From JAJXZP01 sp963787185 (lineage in GTDB: Bacteria > Spirochaetota > Spirochaetia > Treponematales > Rectinemataceae), in contig CAWBCC010000012.1 in the NCBI GenBank assembly GCA_963787185.1, positions 310,001-374,000 of the forward strand: a DNA stretch of 64,000 bases, read 5' to 3'. Below are positions 26,046-34,627 of the stretch, piece after piece. A program made the translations under genes and the position numbers. Numbering within the stretch: the stretch's first letter is position 1; each line of letters begins with the position of its first letter. Under the pieces are notes generated by a model, which saw nothing but the letters and a program-made list of their open reading frames with translations, was not told the DNA's origin and did not search any database.

Positions 26046-27434
26046 ATGCACGATGAACAAAAGGCAAATCAAAGGGCCGCGCTGGCCGTCTCCTGCGTCG
26101 GTTCGTTCATGACGCCCTATCTATCCTCCGCGGTGAGCATCGCCCTGCCCGCGATCGGCAAGGAGTTCGACCTAAACGCGATCTCGCTCGGCTGGGTGAA
26201 CACCGCATTTCTGGTGACCGCCGCGGCCCTTCTCCTGCCCTTCGGCAAGTTGGGCGACATGATCGGACGCAAGCTGGTCTTCCTTATCGGGATAGTTCTC
26301 TACACGCTGCTCTCCGCTCTCGCGGCGCTCGCGCCGAACGGCGGAGTTCTCGTCGCCGTCGTGGCCCTCATCGGGGCAGCCGCGGCCATGATCTTCGGGA
26401 CCGGTGTGGCCATCCTCACATCGGTGTATCCGCCGACCGAACGAGGCCGTGTCCTCGGCATCAATGTGGCCTTCACCTATGCGGGGCTATCGCTCGGGCC
26501 GCTCTTGGGCGGCTTTCTCACGCACGAGCTCGGGTGGCGCAGCGTCTACCTTCTGAACGTTCCCGTCGGCCTCGTCGCCGTCGTACTCGTTCTCGCGCGT
26601 CTGAGAGGCGAATGGATCGGAGAGAAGGGGCAGCGCTTCGACCTTATCGGGAGCCTGCTCTCCATCGCGACCCTCGGACTTTTCGTCCTCGGTCTCTCGG
26701 TGCTGCCCGCCGCGGAAGGCTTCGCTCTGGTGGGCGCGAGCGCGATCGGCTTCGTCCTTTTCCTGCTTCGGGAACGGCGGGCCGACTATCCGCTGCTCTC
26801 GCTGTCGCTATTCAAAAGAAACCGCGCCTTCGGCATGTCGAATCTCGCCGCGCTCATAAACTATAGCGCTACTTTCGCGCTCACGTTTTTCATGAGCCTC
26901 TACCTACAATACATCCAAGGCCTGACCGCGGAGGCGGCGGGGCTGCTCCTCATCGCCCAGCCGGCGCTGATGGTGCTTTTCTCTCCCATCGCGGGACGGC
27001 TTTCAGACCGCTACGAGCCCCGCCTGCTCGCCTCGTCCGGGATGGCGATCATGGCGCTCATGCTGGCTCTGCTCGCGACGCTGGGCGCCACTACGTCGCT
27101 CGGTGTGGTCATCTTCGAGCTCGTGGCCGTCGGCATCGGCTACGCGTTTTTCTCGTCGCCGAACACCAATGCGGTCATGGGCTCCGTCGAACCGCGATTC
27201 TATGGGATAGCCTCGGCCACGCTCGGTACGATGCGTCTCGTGGGACAGATGCTCAGCATGGGTATCGCCATGCTGGTCTTGAGCATCCACATCGGCCGCA
27301 CGGCAGTCACGGCCGCGGTCTATCCGCTCTTTCTCCAGAGTCTGCGCCTCAGCTTCGCGATCTTCGCCGCTCTCTGCTTCGTCGGAGTCTTCGCCTCGCT
27401 GGCGCGCGGGAAGCGCGAGCTTCCGGCGCTCTAG
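26046..27434 (+). CDS. MFS transporter, DHA2/EmrB-QacA type (putative multidrug exporter)
   Basis: The 462-residue protein is hydrophobic throughout, with about 14 predicted membrane segments. It has the MFS loop LPFGKLGDMIGRKLVF between helices 2 and 3, GRVLGINVAFTYAGLSLGPLLGG (motif C of exporters, split here as GRVLGINVAF and YAGLSLGPLLGG), and AGRLSDRYEPR in the second half. These are typical of drug/proton antiporters. It is divergent from the H2-sensor gene across 160 bp, with a TATACT -10 candidate at 26000-26005, and converges on the ABC ATPase. Confidence 0.85.
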   Translation: MHDEQKANQRAALAVSCVGSFMTPYLSSAVSIALPAIGKEFDLNAISLGWVNTAFLVTAAALLLPFGKLGDMIGRKLVFLIGIVLYTLLSALAALAPNGGVLVAVVALIGAAAAMIFGTGVAILTSVYPPTERGRVLGINVAFTYAGLSLGPLLGGFLTHELGWRSVYLLNVPVGLVAVVLVLARLRGEWIGEKGQRFDLIGSLLSIATLGLFVLGLSVLPAAEGFALVGASAIGFVLFLLRERRADYPLLSLSLFKRNRAFGMSNLAALINYSATFALTFFMSLYLQYIQGLTAEAAGLLLIAQPALMVLFSPIAGRLSDRYEPRLLASSGMAIMALMLALLATLGATTSLGVVIFELVAVGIGYAFFSSPNTNAVMGSVEPRFYGIASATLGTMRLVGQMLSMGIAMLVLSIHIGRTAVTAAVYPLFLQSLRLSFAIFAALCFVGVFASLARGKRELPAL

Positions 27435-27441
27435 TGGCCTG

Positions 27442-28269
27442 TTAGCCTACGGAGGCGCGGTAGTAGCCCTTCATTTCCTGCACTGCCACCCGTGCCTCGT
27501 ACAAGTCCGAGAGCCGCTCGGAGCTCAGCGCATCGCGCTTGGCGCCGTCGAGCAGGACCCGGCCGCGCCGCAGAAGAATGACCCGGTCGATCTCCGGAAA
27601 GATCTCTTCGATATGGTGAGTGACGAGAATGATGGTCGTGCCCTGGGTGGCCAGATTGCGGATGGCGCCCAGGAAGCGATGCTGCGCCGCGAGGTCCAGG
27701 CCGGCGCTGGGTTCGTCGAGGAGGAGGGCCGGCGGATCGGAGACGAGCGCGCGGGCTATCATGATGCGCCTGATCTCTCCGGCGGACATGGTCTCGATGA
27801 ATCTGTCGGCCAGGTGCCCCGCTTCCACCTGTTCCAGGGCGCGGCGCGCCCGGGCCCGCATGGCCTCGGTGATTTCATGATGCTTGAATATGCCGTAGGA
27901 AGCGAAAAAACCCGATAGCGCCGCCTCGAGGCCGCGGGTCTTCCTCGGCCTGGTTTCGTTCAGGATGGCGTTCTGCAGCTCGGTCGAAACGATACCCAGC
28001 CGTGAGCGCAGCTCGAAGACGTTCCAGAGCTCCTTGCCCATGATCGACACAGGCGGCGTGCCATTCCCATTGTCCAAGGGGTAATCGAGGCGGGCGATGA
28101 GCCTGATGAACGAGGATTTTCCGGCTCCGTTTGGGCCGAGGACGGCGCTGTGCTCGCCGTCACGAATGATAAGGCTGATGCTGTCCAGCACGCGAGCGCC
28201 GTTTTTGACCACCGTGGCTTCGTGGAGCTGCAGCAGGGGCGCATCGCGAAGCGATCCGTCGGAATACAT
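27442..28269 (-). CDS. Orphan ABC transporter ATP-binding protein
   Basis: One 275-residue nucleotide-binding domain: Walker A LGPNGAGKSSFIRL near residue 40, signature MSAGEIRRIMIARAL, Walker B ALLLDEPSAGLD and switch His in VTHHIEE. No permease lies beside it. It resembles YlmA/ModF-like ATPases more than sugar importers, a weak judgement. Its first ~65 codons are duplicated in inverted orientation at 34658-34854. Upstream is a fragment of an epimerase gene, so the ancestral order was epimerase then this ATPase. Confidence 0.85.
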   Translation of the reverse strand: MYSDGSLRDAPLLQLHEATVVKNGARVLDSISLIIRDGEHSAVLGPNGAGKSSFIRLIARLDYPLDNGNGTPPVSIMGKELWNVFELRSRLGIVSTELQNAILNETRPRKTRGLEAALSGFFASYGIFKHHEITEAMRARARRALEQVEAGHLADRFIETMSAGEIRRIMIARALVSDPPALLLDEPSAGLDLAAQHRFLGAIRNLATQGTTIILVTHHIEEIFPEIDRVILLRRGRVLLDGAKRDALSSERLSDLYEARVAVQEMKGYYRASVG

Positions 28270-28670
28270 GGCTTTCGGTACCTCTCTCGGAGCTTTTCCG
28301 ACATGAATAGCTCCTCTTTACGGTAACGAATACGAAGGGTGAGGTGCAAGCGCCATCGGCCTTCGCAGTCTCAGTTTAGCACGATGCGCATGAAATCGAG
28401 AGCGCGCTTGGCTTCGGCGTCGACGTCGCAGCCCGGCATGATGTCGCGCCAGATCTTTATATCGCGGCCCACCTCGCCTCCGGGGACGAGAAAGGGCTCC
28501 ATGACGACCGGACCCTCGAAGCGGATCTTCCGAAGCCTTCTCCCTATCTCGAGCCAGGGCATGTGGCCGTGGCTGGGGGGCTTGCGATTGCTCTCGCCGA
28601 TATGGAGCTGCCCCAGTTTCGCGCCCGCCCGCTCGATGGCATCGCACATGTCGTCCTCCTCGATGTTCAT
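28072..28670 (-). repeat. Left arm of a large inverted duplication
   Basis: Read on the minus strand this 599-bp stretch matches 34325-34854. It runs from the codons MNIEEDDMCDAIERA of the epimerase to codon ~66 of the ABC ATPase (ending CCTTGGAC). In the ~300-bp epimerase part I count roughly a dozen differences, with an uninterrupted identical stretch of over 100 bp. The arms differ in length because the left arm has about 70 extra bases between the two genes. Confidence 0.9.
28371..28670 (-). pseudogene. C-terminal fragment of a TIM-barrel sugar epimerase
   Basis: The 99 codons are nearly identical to the last third of the intact epimerase at 33764-34627 (LGQLHIGESNRKPPSHGH, MEPFLVPGGEVGRD). 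The N-terminal two thirds, with its first metal ligands, are absent: homology stops at the ATG codon of 28670 and the sequence beyond is the promoter region of the sugar transporter. No ribosome site precedes it. It is the product of the inverted duplication and should be non-functional as it stands. Confidence 0.88.
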
Positions 28671-28696
28671 ATGGTTACGCTATCACGAATAAATAG

Positions 28697-28751
28697 TATA
28701 GCTCCAGATTCCATTTTGTGCATTCTCTGCCGTCGACTTCTGGTGTATCCT
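28697..28751 (+). promoter_or_regulatory. Regulated promoter of the ribose-type transporter operon (shared box)
   Basis: TATAG at 28697-28701, CCATTTTGTGCATT at 28711-28724, then 21 bp to TATCCT (28746-28751) as the -10. The same three elements occur with identical spacing at 32394-32448. The box covers the -35 position, as expected for an activator of the AraC type. The ATG of the ATPase gene is 31 bp after the -10. Confidence 0.6.
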
Positions 28752-28781
28752 CAGAAAAATCGCCGTCGGGGGTGAACCTTC

Positions 28782-30293
28782 ATGGATTCCAGCGAGTTTC
28801 TGCATATCGAGAAGGTCAGCAAGACTTTCCCTGGCGTAAAGGCGCTCAGCGACATATGTCTAAGCATTGGGAGGGGCGAGATTCACGCCCTGATCGGGGA
28901 AAACGGCGCCGGGAAATCCACCCTCATCAAGATATTGTCCGGCGTTTACCGGCCGGACGCCGGGGCCGAAATCGTCATCGAGGGTTGGAGAGCCGAAGGG
29001 CTCGCTCCGATCGAGTCGGCCAAGCGGGGAATAGCCGTCATCTATCAGGACTTCTCGCTTTTCCCCAACCTCACCGTGGGCGAAAACATCGCAGTGGCGA
29101 AGGATATAGAGAAGGGATCCGTTTTCGTGCATTGGCGCGACATGCGCAGAACCGCCCGTAATATCCTCGAGCGCCTCGGCATCGACATTGATATCGACAC
29201 GCAACTCGGCTCGCTGTCCATCGCCAAACAACAGCTGGTCGCGATATCGCGGGCCCTTACGTACAATGCGAAACTCATCATCATGGACGAACCCACTTCG
29301 GCACTCTCCAAGGGCGAAGTGGATCTGCTGTTCAGAATCATGCGATCGCTCAAAGCCGAGGGAATATCCTTCCTTTTCGTCAGCCACAAACTCGACGAGC
29401 TCTTCGCGATCTCCGATCGCTTCACGGTGCTCCGCGACGGGAAATACCTCGGAACCTTCGACGAAGAGAGCCTCGACGACGATCGCCTAATCTCGCTCAT
29501 GGTCGGCCGCAAGATCGAGTACACCATTTTCCCCAAGCGAAAACGCGCCGAGCCCGTCCTCGAGGTAAAAGACATTTCCCGCACCGGCTGCTTCCAGAAC
29601 ATCTCCTTCGAACTCAGAGAAGGCGAGATACTCGGCCTCACAGGACTCGTCGGAGCGGGCCGAACCGAGATACTCCAGGCCATCTACGGCATCAATCCGC
29701 CCGACTCAGGGGAAATTCTACTGCATGGCAAAGAAGTATCGCTACGATCGCCGATCGATGCCGTGAGTCATGAAATTGCCTACATCCCCGAGAATCGCCT
29801 CGCGGAGGGACTCGTGCTCAGAAAGACCATGGCCGACAACATCGTGGTCACCGTCCTGGACAAAATTTCGAACCGCTTCGGACTCATCAAACGCGATCGG
29901 CAAAGCGGCCTTGCGCAGGAATGGATCCAGAGGCTCAACATCAAGCCGAATAACCCCGAAATGCAGGCCTCCAAGCTGTCGGGGGGCAATCAGCAGAGAG
30001 TCGTGATCGTCAAATGGCTCGCGAGGGAATCCAAGATTCTCCTCGTCGATGAACCGACCAACGGGATCGATGTCGGCGCGAAGATGGAGATACACCGGAT
30101 ACTGAGGGACCTGGCCGAGACGGGGATCAGTATCATCCTCGTTTCGTCGGAGCTGCCCGAGATTCTCGCCATCGCGGATCGAATCATCGTCATGCGCCGA
30201 GGCAGGATAGCCGGTCAATTCGACGGCGATACCGCGACGCAGGAAATGATCATGGAGAAAGCCATTCTGGGAATCAAGCAGCAGGTCAGCTGA
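28782..30293 (+). CDS. Ribose-type sugar ABC transporter ATP-binding protein (RbsA-like)
   Basis: The 503 residues contain two fused nucleotide-binding domains. The first has Walker A IGENGAGKSTLIKIL, signature LGSLSIAKQQLVAISRAL and Walker B LIIMDEPTSAL. The second has GLVGAGRTEIL in place of a standard Walker A, LSGGNQQRVVIVKWLA and ILLVDEPTNGIDVG. A degenerate second Walker A is usual in RbsA/MglA/XylG proteins. It is followed by two RbsC-like permeases, a binding protein and an epimerase, so it drives uptake of a monosaccharide or polyol. Confidence 0.93.
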   Translation: MDSSEFLHIEKVSKTFPGVKALSDICLSIGRGEIHALIGENGAGKSTLIKILSGVYRPDAGAEIVIEGWRAEGLAPIESAKRGIAVIYQDFSLFPNLTVGENIAVAKDIEKGSVFVHWRDMRRTARNILERLGIDIDIDTQLGSLSIAKQQLVAISRALTYNAKLIIMDEPTSALSKGEVDLLFRIMRSLKAEGISFLFVSHKLDELFAISDRFTVLRDGKYLGTFDEESLDDDRLISLMVGRKIEYTIFPKRKRAEPVLEVKDISRTGCFQNISFELREGEILGLTGLVGAGRTEILQAIYGINPPDSGEILLHGKEVSLRSPIDAVSHEIAYIPENRLAEGLVLRKTMADNIVVTVLDKISNRFGLIKRDRQSGLAQEWIQRLNIKPNNPEMQASKLSGGNQQRVVIVKWLARESKILLVDEPTNGIDVGAKMEIHRILRDLAETGISIILVSSELPEILAIADRIIVMRRGRIAGQFDGDTATQEMIMEKAILGIKQQVS

Positions 30294-30369
30294 AAGCAAG
30301 CGTAGCGCCGCCGCGAAGCGGGCTCTCCCGATTGGGTCTTCGCGTATCGGCGCATGCAGGAGGATTCGT

Positions 30370-31380
30370 GTGAAATTGAAGATACGGAAGGGCAAAGAGG
30401 CCGGCATACTCGCCGTTTTCATAGCCATCGTGCTCGTAGTCGCCATAAAGAGTCCGGTTTTTCTCAGAATCGATAATCTCTTCGATGTCGTGAAAAGCAA
30501 TATCGTGCTGGGTATCATGGCCATAGCGATGCTGCCGATCATCCTCACCGGCGGCATCGACGTGTCGGTCGCTTCAATAATTGCGGCGGTCACCGTCATC
30601 ATCGGCAAATTCATGTTAGGAGTCCCTTCCAACATCTTTCTCGTATTCGTCGTCGGCTGCGCCTCGGGCACGATCCTGGGGCTCTTCAACGGGCTACTCA
30701 TCGCGAAGTGGAAAATACCGCCCATCGTGGCCACCTTGGGCACGATGAGCATCATCGTCGGAGTGGTGCTGTATCTGACCAACGGTAACTGGATTACCGG
30801 CATCCCCCAGAATTTCATCGAGTTCGGACGGACGGATCTCTTCGTCGTAACGGTCCGCGAGGGCGAGCCGATCGGTCTGCCGGTCCAGTTCATCTTCTTC
30901 CTCGGTGCCGCGATTCTCATGTGGCTCGTCCTGCGCCACACGCTCGTCGGACGCGGTGTTTACGCGATGGGCGGAAGCCTCATCTCCGCCGAACGCATCG
31001 GCTACGATCTCGACAGGATCACGATATTCATTTACGCGTTCGAAGGCTTCCTCATCGGGCTCGCGGCGACGGTCCACACATCGATCATGCGGCAGGTCGA
31101 TCCCGGCGCGTTCAACGGTTTCGAGCTCCAGGTGATCGCCGCCGTCGTGCTCGGCGGCGCCAGCGTGCTCGGCGGCTATGGGTCGGTGTTCGGTACGATA
31201 CTCGGAGTGGCCCTTTTCTCGGTGCTCAACAACGGCCTCATACTCATGCACATTCCGGTTTTCTGGCAGAAAATAGTCGTCGGGACCGTGCTCATCGTGT
31301 CAATCAGCGCCGACATCCTTCAGAAGCGATATTCAGAGAGCCGAATGACGCGGGTCGACATCGAACCGATCGAGGGGTAA
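30370..31380 (+). CDS. Ribose-type sugar ABC transporter permease (RbsC-like)
   Basis: The 336-residue protein starts at GTG 30370, preceded by AGGAGG. It has about eight to ten membrane segments and the BPD_transp_2 family blocks ILTGGIDVSVASIIA, LFNGLLIAKWKIPPIVATLGT and AAVVLGGASVLGGYGSVFGT. It lies 76 bp after the ATPase gene and 5 bp before the second permease. Paired non-identical permeases are common for this transporter type. Confidence 0.9.
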   Translation: MKLKIRKGKEAGILAVFIAIVLVVAIKSPVFLRIDNLFDVVKSNIVLGIMAIAMLPIILTGGIDVSVASIIAAVTVIIGKFMLGVPSNIFLVFVVGCASGTILGLFNGLLIAKWKIPPIVATLGTMSIIVGVVLYLTNGNWITGIPQNFIEFGRTDLFVVTVREGEPIGLPVQFIFFLGAAILMWLVLRHTLVGRGVYAMGGSLISAERIGYDLDRITIFIYAFEGFLIGLAATVHTSIMRQVDPGAFNGFELQVIAAVVLGGASVLGGYGSVFGTILGVALFSVLNNGLILMHIPVFWQKIVVGTVLIVSISADILQKRYSESRMTRVDIEPIEG

Positions 31381-31385
31381 GAACC

Positions 31386-32374
31386 ATGACGACGAAGAAG
31401 CCGATCTCCTTCACTAAGCGAAAAGAATTCATCTTGTTGGTTATATTCGTAGTCGTATTTGCCCTGATGTCCGTCCTGGCGCCCGGGAGGTTTCTGCGCC
31501 CCTATAATATACAGTCTATGGCGTACCAGCTTCCCGAGTTCGGGATTCTCGCGATAGCGATGATGGTGGTCATCGTTTCGGGCGGCATCAACCTATCGAT
31601 CACCTTCACCGCTACGCTCTCCTCGATCGTAGGCGGCGTCGTGATAGTCGCCATGAACCAGGCCGGAGTGGTTACCTGGGAAACGATGCTCGTCGGCATC
31701 GTCATCGCGCTCGCGGTCGGTGTGGCCAGCGGCGCGATCAACGGTTTCGTCGTGGCGTATATCGGCGTTACACCCATGCTGGTCACACTCGGAACGATGA
31801 CGCTCTTCGAGGGTGTGAGCCTCAACATAACCAAGGGCGGCGCTATATCAGGTTTCCCCGACGCTTTCCTCTGGTTCGGCAACGAGGCCATCCTCGGCAT
31901 CCCGGTGCCTATGATCATTTTCCTGCTCGTCGTGCTCGCCTCGTGGTATATGCTCGGGAGAAGTCGATTCGGCTTCTCCGTGTATATGATCGGCTGCAAT
32001 CCCCGTGCGACCATGTTCTCGGGCATCAACGTAAGGCGAGTCCTATTCAGCGTCTACCTATTTTCGGGATTGCTCTGCGCCATCTCGGCCTGATCATGTC
32101 TTCCCGGTACAATTCGGCCAAGGAATCCTACGGCTCGTCCTATCTTCTGCAGAGCATCGCTGCGGCCGTGTTGGGCGGCACCGATATAGCTGGCGGCTAT
32201 GGCAGCCTTTCCGGCACGATCCTCGCCGTGATGATACTCCAGGTCATCTCGAGCGGCACCAACATAATCGGCGTGAATCGCTATCTGACGAACATCATCA
32301 TGGGCGCCATACTCATCTTCGTTCTCGCGCTCAATTTCTTGAGTTCACGTCGAGAGGCTCGGAAGATGATCTGA
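31386..32374 (+). pseudogene. Second RbsC-like permease, frameshifted near its C-terminal third
   Basis: The first frame from ATG 31386 carries VSGGINLSITFTATLSSI, GAINGFVVAYIGVTPMLVTLGT and then stops at 32091-32093 after LLCAISA. The expected continuation (LIMSSRYNSAKESYGSSYLL, AAAVLGGTDIAGGYGSLSGT, LNFLSSRREA) is in another frame to 32374. Adding one base in the GCC-TGA junction at about 32088-32091 gives a normal 329-residue permease. If the shift is real the transporter would have only one intact permease; a sequencing error is possible. Confidence 0.85.
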
Positions 32375-32393
32375 GACGGGGACGTACACTTTG

Positions 32394-32448
32394 TATAGTT
32401 CGAAGCACCATTTTGTGCATTTGCAGCTTGGCGAACCGGGCTTATTCT
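32394..32448 (+). promoter_or_regulatory. Regulated promoter of the sugar-binding protein gene (shared box)
   Basis: TATAG at 32394-32398, CCATTTTGTGCATT at 32408-32421, 21 bp, then TATTCT at 32443-32448. Element order and spacing equal those at 28697-28751. It gives the binding protein its own start site with a leader of about 90 bases, which contains a CCGGCC/GGCCGG hairpin near 32461-32478. Confidence 0.6.
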
Positions 32449-32547
32449 GAGCCATCAAGTCCGGCCTTCATGGGCCGGGTTCGCACGGATCGTCGGGATT
32501 TCCCATTGGGCACCCCGATCGATACCACAGATTTTCAGGAGGCTTGA

Positions 32548-33543
32548 ATGAAAACGAAATTTGGAAGAATCCTCACAATCGCCTTCGTCTTGGCGATCGT
32601 AGCAGGGTTCGCCGTCTCTGCTCAGTCCGGCAAGAAGTTTACGATTGTTATCATGCCGAAACTCGTCGGCATACCGTATTTCAACGCCTCCGAGATCGGC
32701 GCCAAGCAGGCCGGAGTGGACCTCGGCATCAACGTCATCTACACCGGCCCGACGACCGCCGACGCTGCCGAACAAGTCCGCATGATCGAGGATTTGATCA
32801 GCAAAGGCGTCGATGCCATCGCCGTCGCCCCCAACGATCCCGCAGCTCTTTCCCCCGTGCTCATGAAGGCGAGGCGAGCCGGAATTCTCATCGCGGACTG
32901 GGACACCCCGGCCGACAAGAAGCTCGTCGACCTCTCGGTCCACCAGATCGACGACAAAGAGTACGGCCAGCACATTTGGGATCTCCTTGTCCAGCAGATG
33001 GGCCCGAGCGGCGACTATGCGATCATAACCGGTGGTCTCTCGGCCGCGAATCTCAACGGCTGGATCAACGCTGGTCTCAGCTATGCCAAGACGAAGTATC
33101 CCAAGCTCCATCTCGTGACCGACAAAATTCCCACCGATGAGAAGCAGCAGATCGCCTACCAGAAAGCGCTCGACCTCATAACCGCCTATCCGAATCTCAA
33201 GGGAATCATTGGAATCAGCACCCCCGCCCCGCTCGGCGCCGCACAGGCCGTCGAGGAAAAGGGTCTCAAAGACAAGATCGCGGTGGTCGGAACATCCCTG
33301 CCCACCGATTCCCGCCCCTTCCTCGAAGACGGGTCGCTTCGCGTCGCCACGCTCTGGGATCCGAGCAAGCTCGGTTACCTCACGGTCTACCTCATCAACC
33401 AGATGCTGAGCGGCAAGAAACCCGCAAACGGCCAAGACGTTCCCAACGTAGGCAAGATCACCGTATGGCCCGACGGCAAGACCGTCATCATGGGCCCGCC
33501 CAGCGATTTCACCGCCCAGAACGCGAAGAACTATAGTTTCTGA
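32548..33543 (+). CDS. Ribose-type periplasmic sugar-binding protein (RbsB-like)
   Basis: The 331-residue protein has a signal peptide (MKTKFGRILTIAFVLAIVAG, cleavage after AVSA before Gln) and no lipobox Cys. The mature part is a type-I periplasmic fold: KFTIVIMPKLVGIPYF, IEDLISKGVDAIAVAPNDP, and GIIGISTPAPLGAAQAVEE. An AGGAGG site lies 7 bases before the ATG. It has a private promoter, so it can be made in excess of the membrane parts. Ligand unknown; it belongs with the D-psicose/tagatose-type epimerase downstream. Confidence 0.92.
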   Translation: MKTKFGRILTIAFVLAIVAGFAVSAQSGKKFTIVIMPKLVGIPYFNASEIGAKQAGVDLGINVIYTGPTTADAAEQVRMIEDLISKGVDAIAVAPNDPAALSPVLMKARRAGILIADWDTPADKKLVDLSVHQIDDKEYGQHIWDLLVQQMGPSGDYAIITGGLSAANLNGWINAGLSYAKTKYPKLHLVTDKIPTDEKQQIAYQKALDLITAYPNLKGIIGISTPAPLGAAQAVEEKGLKDKIAVVGTSLPTDSRPFLEDGSLRVATLWDPSKLGYLTVYLINQMLSGKKPANGQDVPNVGKITVWPDGKTVIMGPPSDFTAQNAKNYSF

Positions 33544-33585
33544 TCTTGCATGACTAGGGTCCGCAACGGCCCGAGTCGCAGTACC

Positions 33586-33626
33586 GGGGGCCGTATTTGA
33601 AATCAAGACGGCCCTCGCGTATTTTT
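33586..33626 (+). terminator. Intrinsic terminator after the sugar-binding protein gene
   Basis: GGGCCGT (33588-33594) pairs with ACGGCCC (33608-33614), the stem extended by TT/AA, followed by TCGCGTATTTTT. It is 43 bp past the binding-protein stop. Confidence 0.6.
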
Positions 33627-33627
33627 A

Positions 33628-33749
33628 CAGGGTTATGGCAAACTCGGAGCTTGTCATAACCCTGCCATGCGATCGCTCGCGTTTGCAAGCAAACGCTGCG
33701 CCATCGCGATATTGGGGAAGTTGCTGACAAAGGCGTCTTTGTCAGCAGC
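33628..33749. repeat. Cluster of three strong hairpins upstream of the epimerase gene
   Basis: Three successive inverted repeats: 33628-33664 (CAGGGTTATGGCAA with TTGTCATAACCCTG, one G-U pair), 33679-33696 (GCGTTTGC-AA-GCAAACGC, with outer GCGAT/ATCGC arms) and 33723-33749 (GCTGACAAAG/CTTTGTCAGC plus AGC). None has a T-run, so they are not simple terminators. The third resembles the hairpin at 46946-46981. They would sit in the epimerase leader or act as REP-like elements. Confidence 0.65.
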
Positions 33750-33763
33750 CTGTTAGGAGCACT

Positions 33764-34627
33764 ATGAACAAGATAGGTATTTTCTACGCGTACTGGAGCA
33801 GGAACTGGGACGTCGATTTCATTCCCTACCTGAATAAGGCGGCGGATCTGAGGTTCGACATTCTCGAAGTCAACGCCGGCACGCTTCCGCTCATGAGTCC
33901 GGCGCAGAGGGCGGCGCTCAAGGGAGCCGCGGCCGCGCGGGGCGTCACCCTGACCTCCTGTGTCGGCCTCGTGAAGAAGTACGACATTTCGAGTGAAGAC
34001 TCGGCCATCCAAAAAGCCGGCGTGGCCTTCCTGAAACAGATCGCGGCCGCCGCGGCGGACACCGGCATACGCTCCGTTTCGGGCATCCTCTACGGCTGCT
34101 GGCCCACCGGCATCGACAAGCCCGAAGAGAAGGGCGCATACACCGAGCGGAGCATCGGCAACATGAAAGAGGCGATCGGGGCGGCCGAAGACGAGGGCGT
34201 GGTGTTCAACGTCGAGGTTGTCAATCGCTTCGAACACTTCATGCTCAATACCTGCGAGGAAGCACTCGAGTATGTCGCACGCGTGGGCAGCCCCAACCTG
34301 AAGATACTCCTCGACACCTATCACATGAATATCGAGGAGGACGACATGTGCGACGCCATCGAACGGGCGGACGCGAAACTGGGGCAGCTCCATATCGGCG
34401 AGAGCAATCGCAAGCCCCCCAGCCACGGCCACATGCCCTGGCTCGAGATAGGGAGAAGGCTTCGGAAGATCCGCTTCGAGGGTCCGGTCGTCATGGAGCC
34501 GTTTCTCGTCCCGGGAGGCGAGGTGGGACGCGACATAAAGATATGGCGCGACATCATGCCGGGCTGCGACGTCGACGCCGAAGCCAAGCGCGCCCTCGAC
34601 TTCATGCGCATCGTCCTGTCGGCCTGA
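33764..34627 (+). CDS. TIM-barrel sugar epimerase, D-tagatose/D-psicose 3-epimerase family
   Basis: The 287 residues match the AP-endonuclease-2-like TIM barrel of ketose 3-epimerases. Metal ligands are visible: Glu in FNVEVVNRFEHF (about 150), Asp-x-x-His in LLDTYHMNIEED (about 183-186), His in LGQLHIGESNR (about 209) and Glu in VVMEPFLVPGG (about 244). It follows the ribose-type transporter and a hairpin cluster and has TTAGGAG before the ATG. Its last third lies in the right arm of the inverted duplication. Likely role: interconversion of an imported ketose or polyol-derived sugar. Confidence 0.88.
   Translation: MNKIGIFYAYWSRNWDVDFIPYLNKAADLRFDILEVNAGTLPLMSPAQRAALKGAAAARGVTLTSCVGLVKKYDISSEDSAIQKAGVAFLKQIAAAAADTGIRSVSGILYGCWPTGIDKPEEKGAYTERSIGNMKEAIGAAEDEGVVFNVEVVNRFEHFMLNTCEEALEYVARVGSPNLKILLDTYHMNIEEDDMCDAIERADAKLGQLHIGESNRKPPSHGHMPWLEIGRRLRKIRFEGPVVMEPFLVPGGEVGRDIKIWRDIMPGCDVDAEAKRALDFMRIVLSA

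Noticed and set aside
28371..28670. Independent short gene (99 codons)
   Set aside because: It is a 5'-truncated copy of the epimerase produced by the inverted duplication and has no ribosome site.
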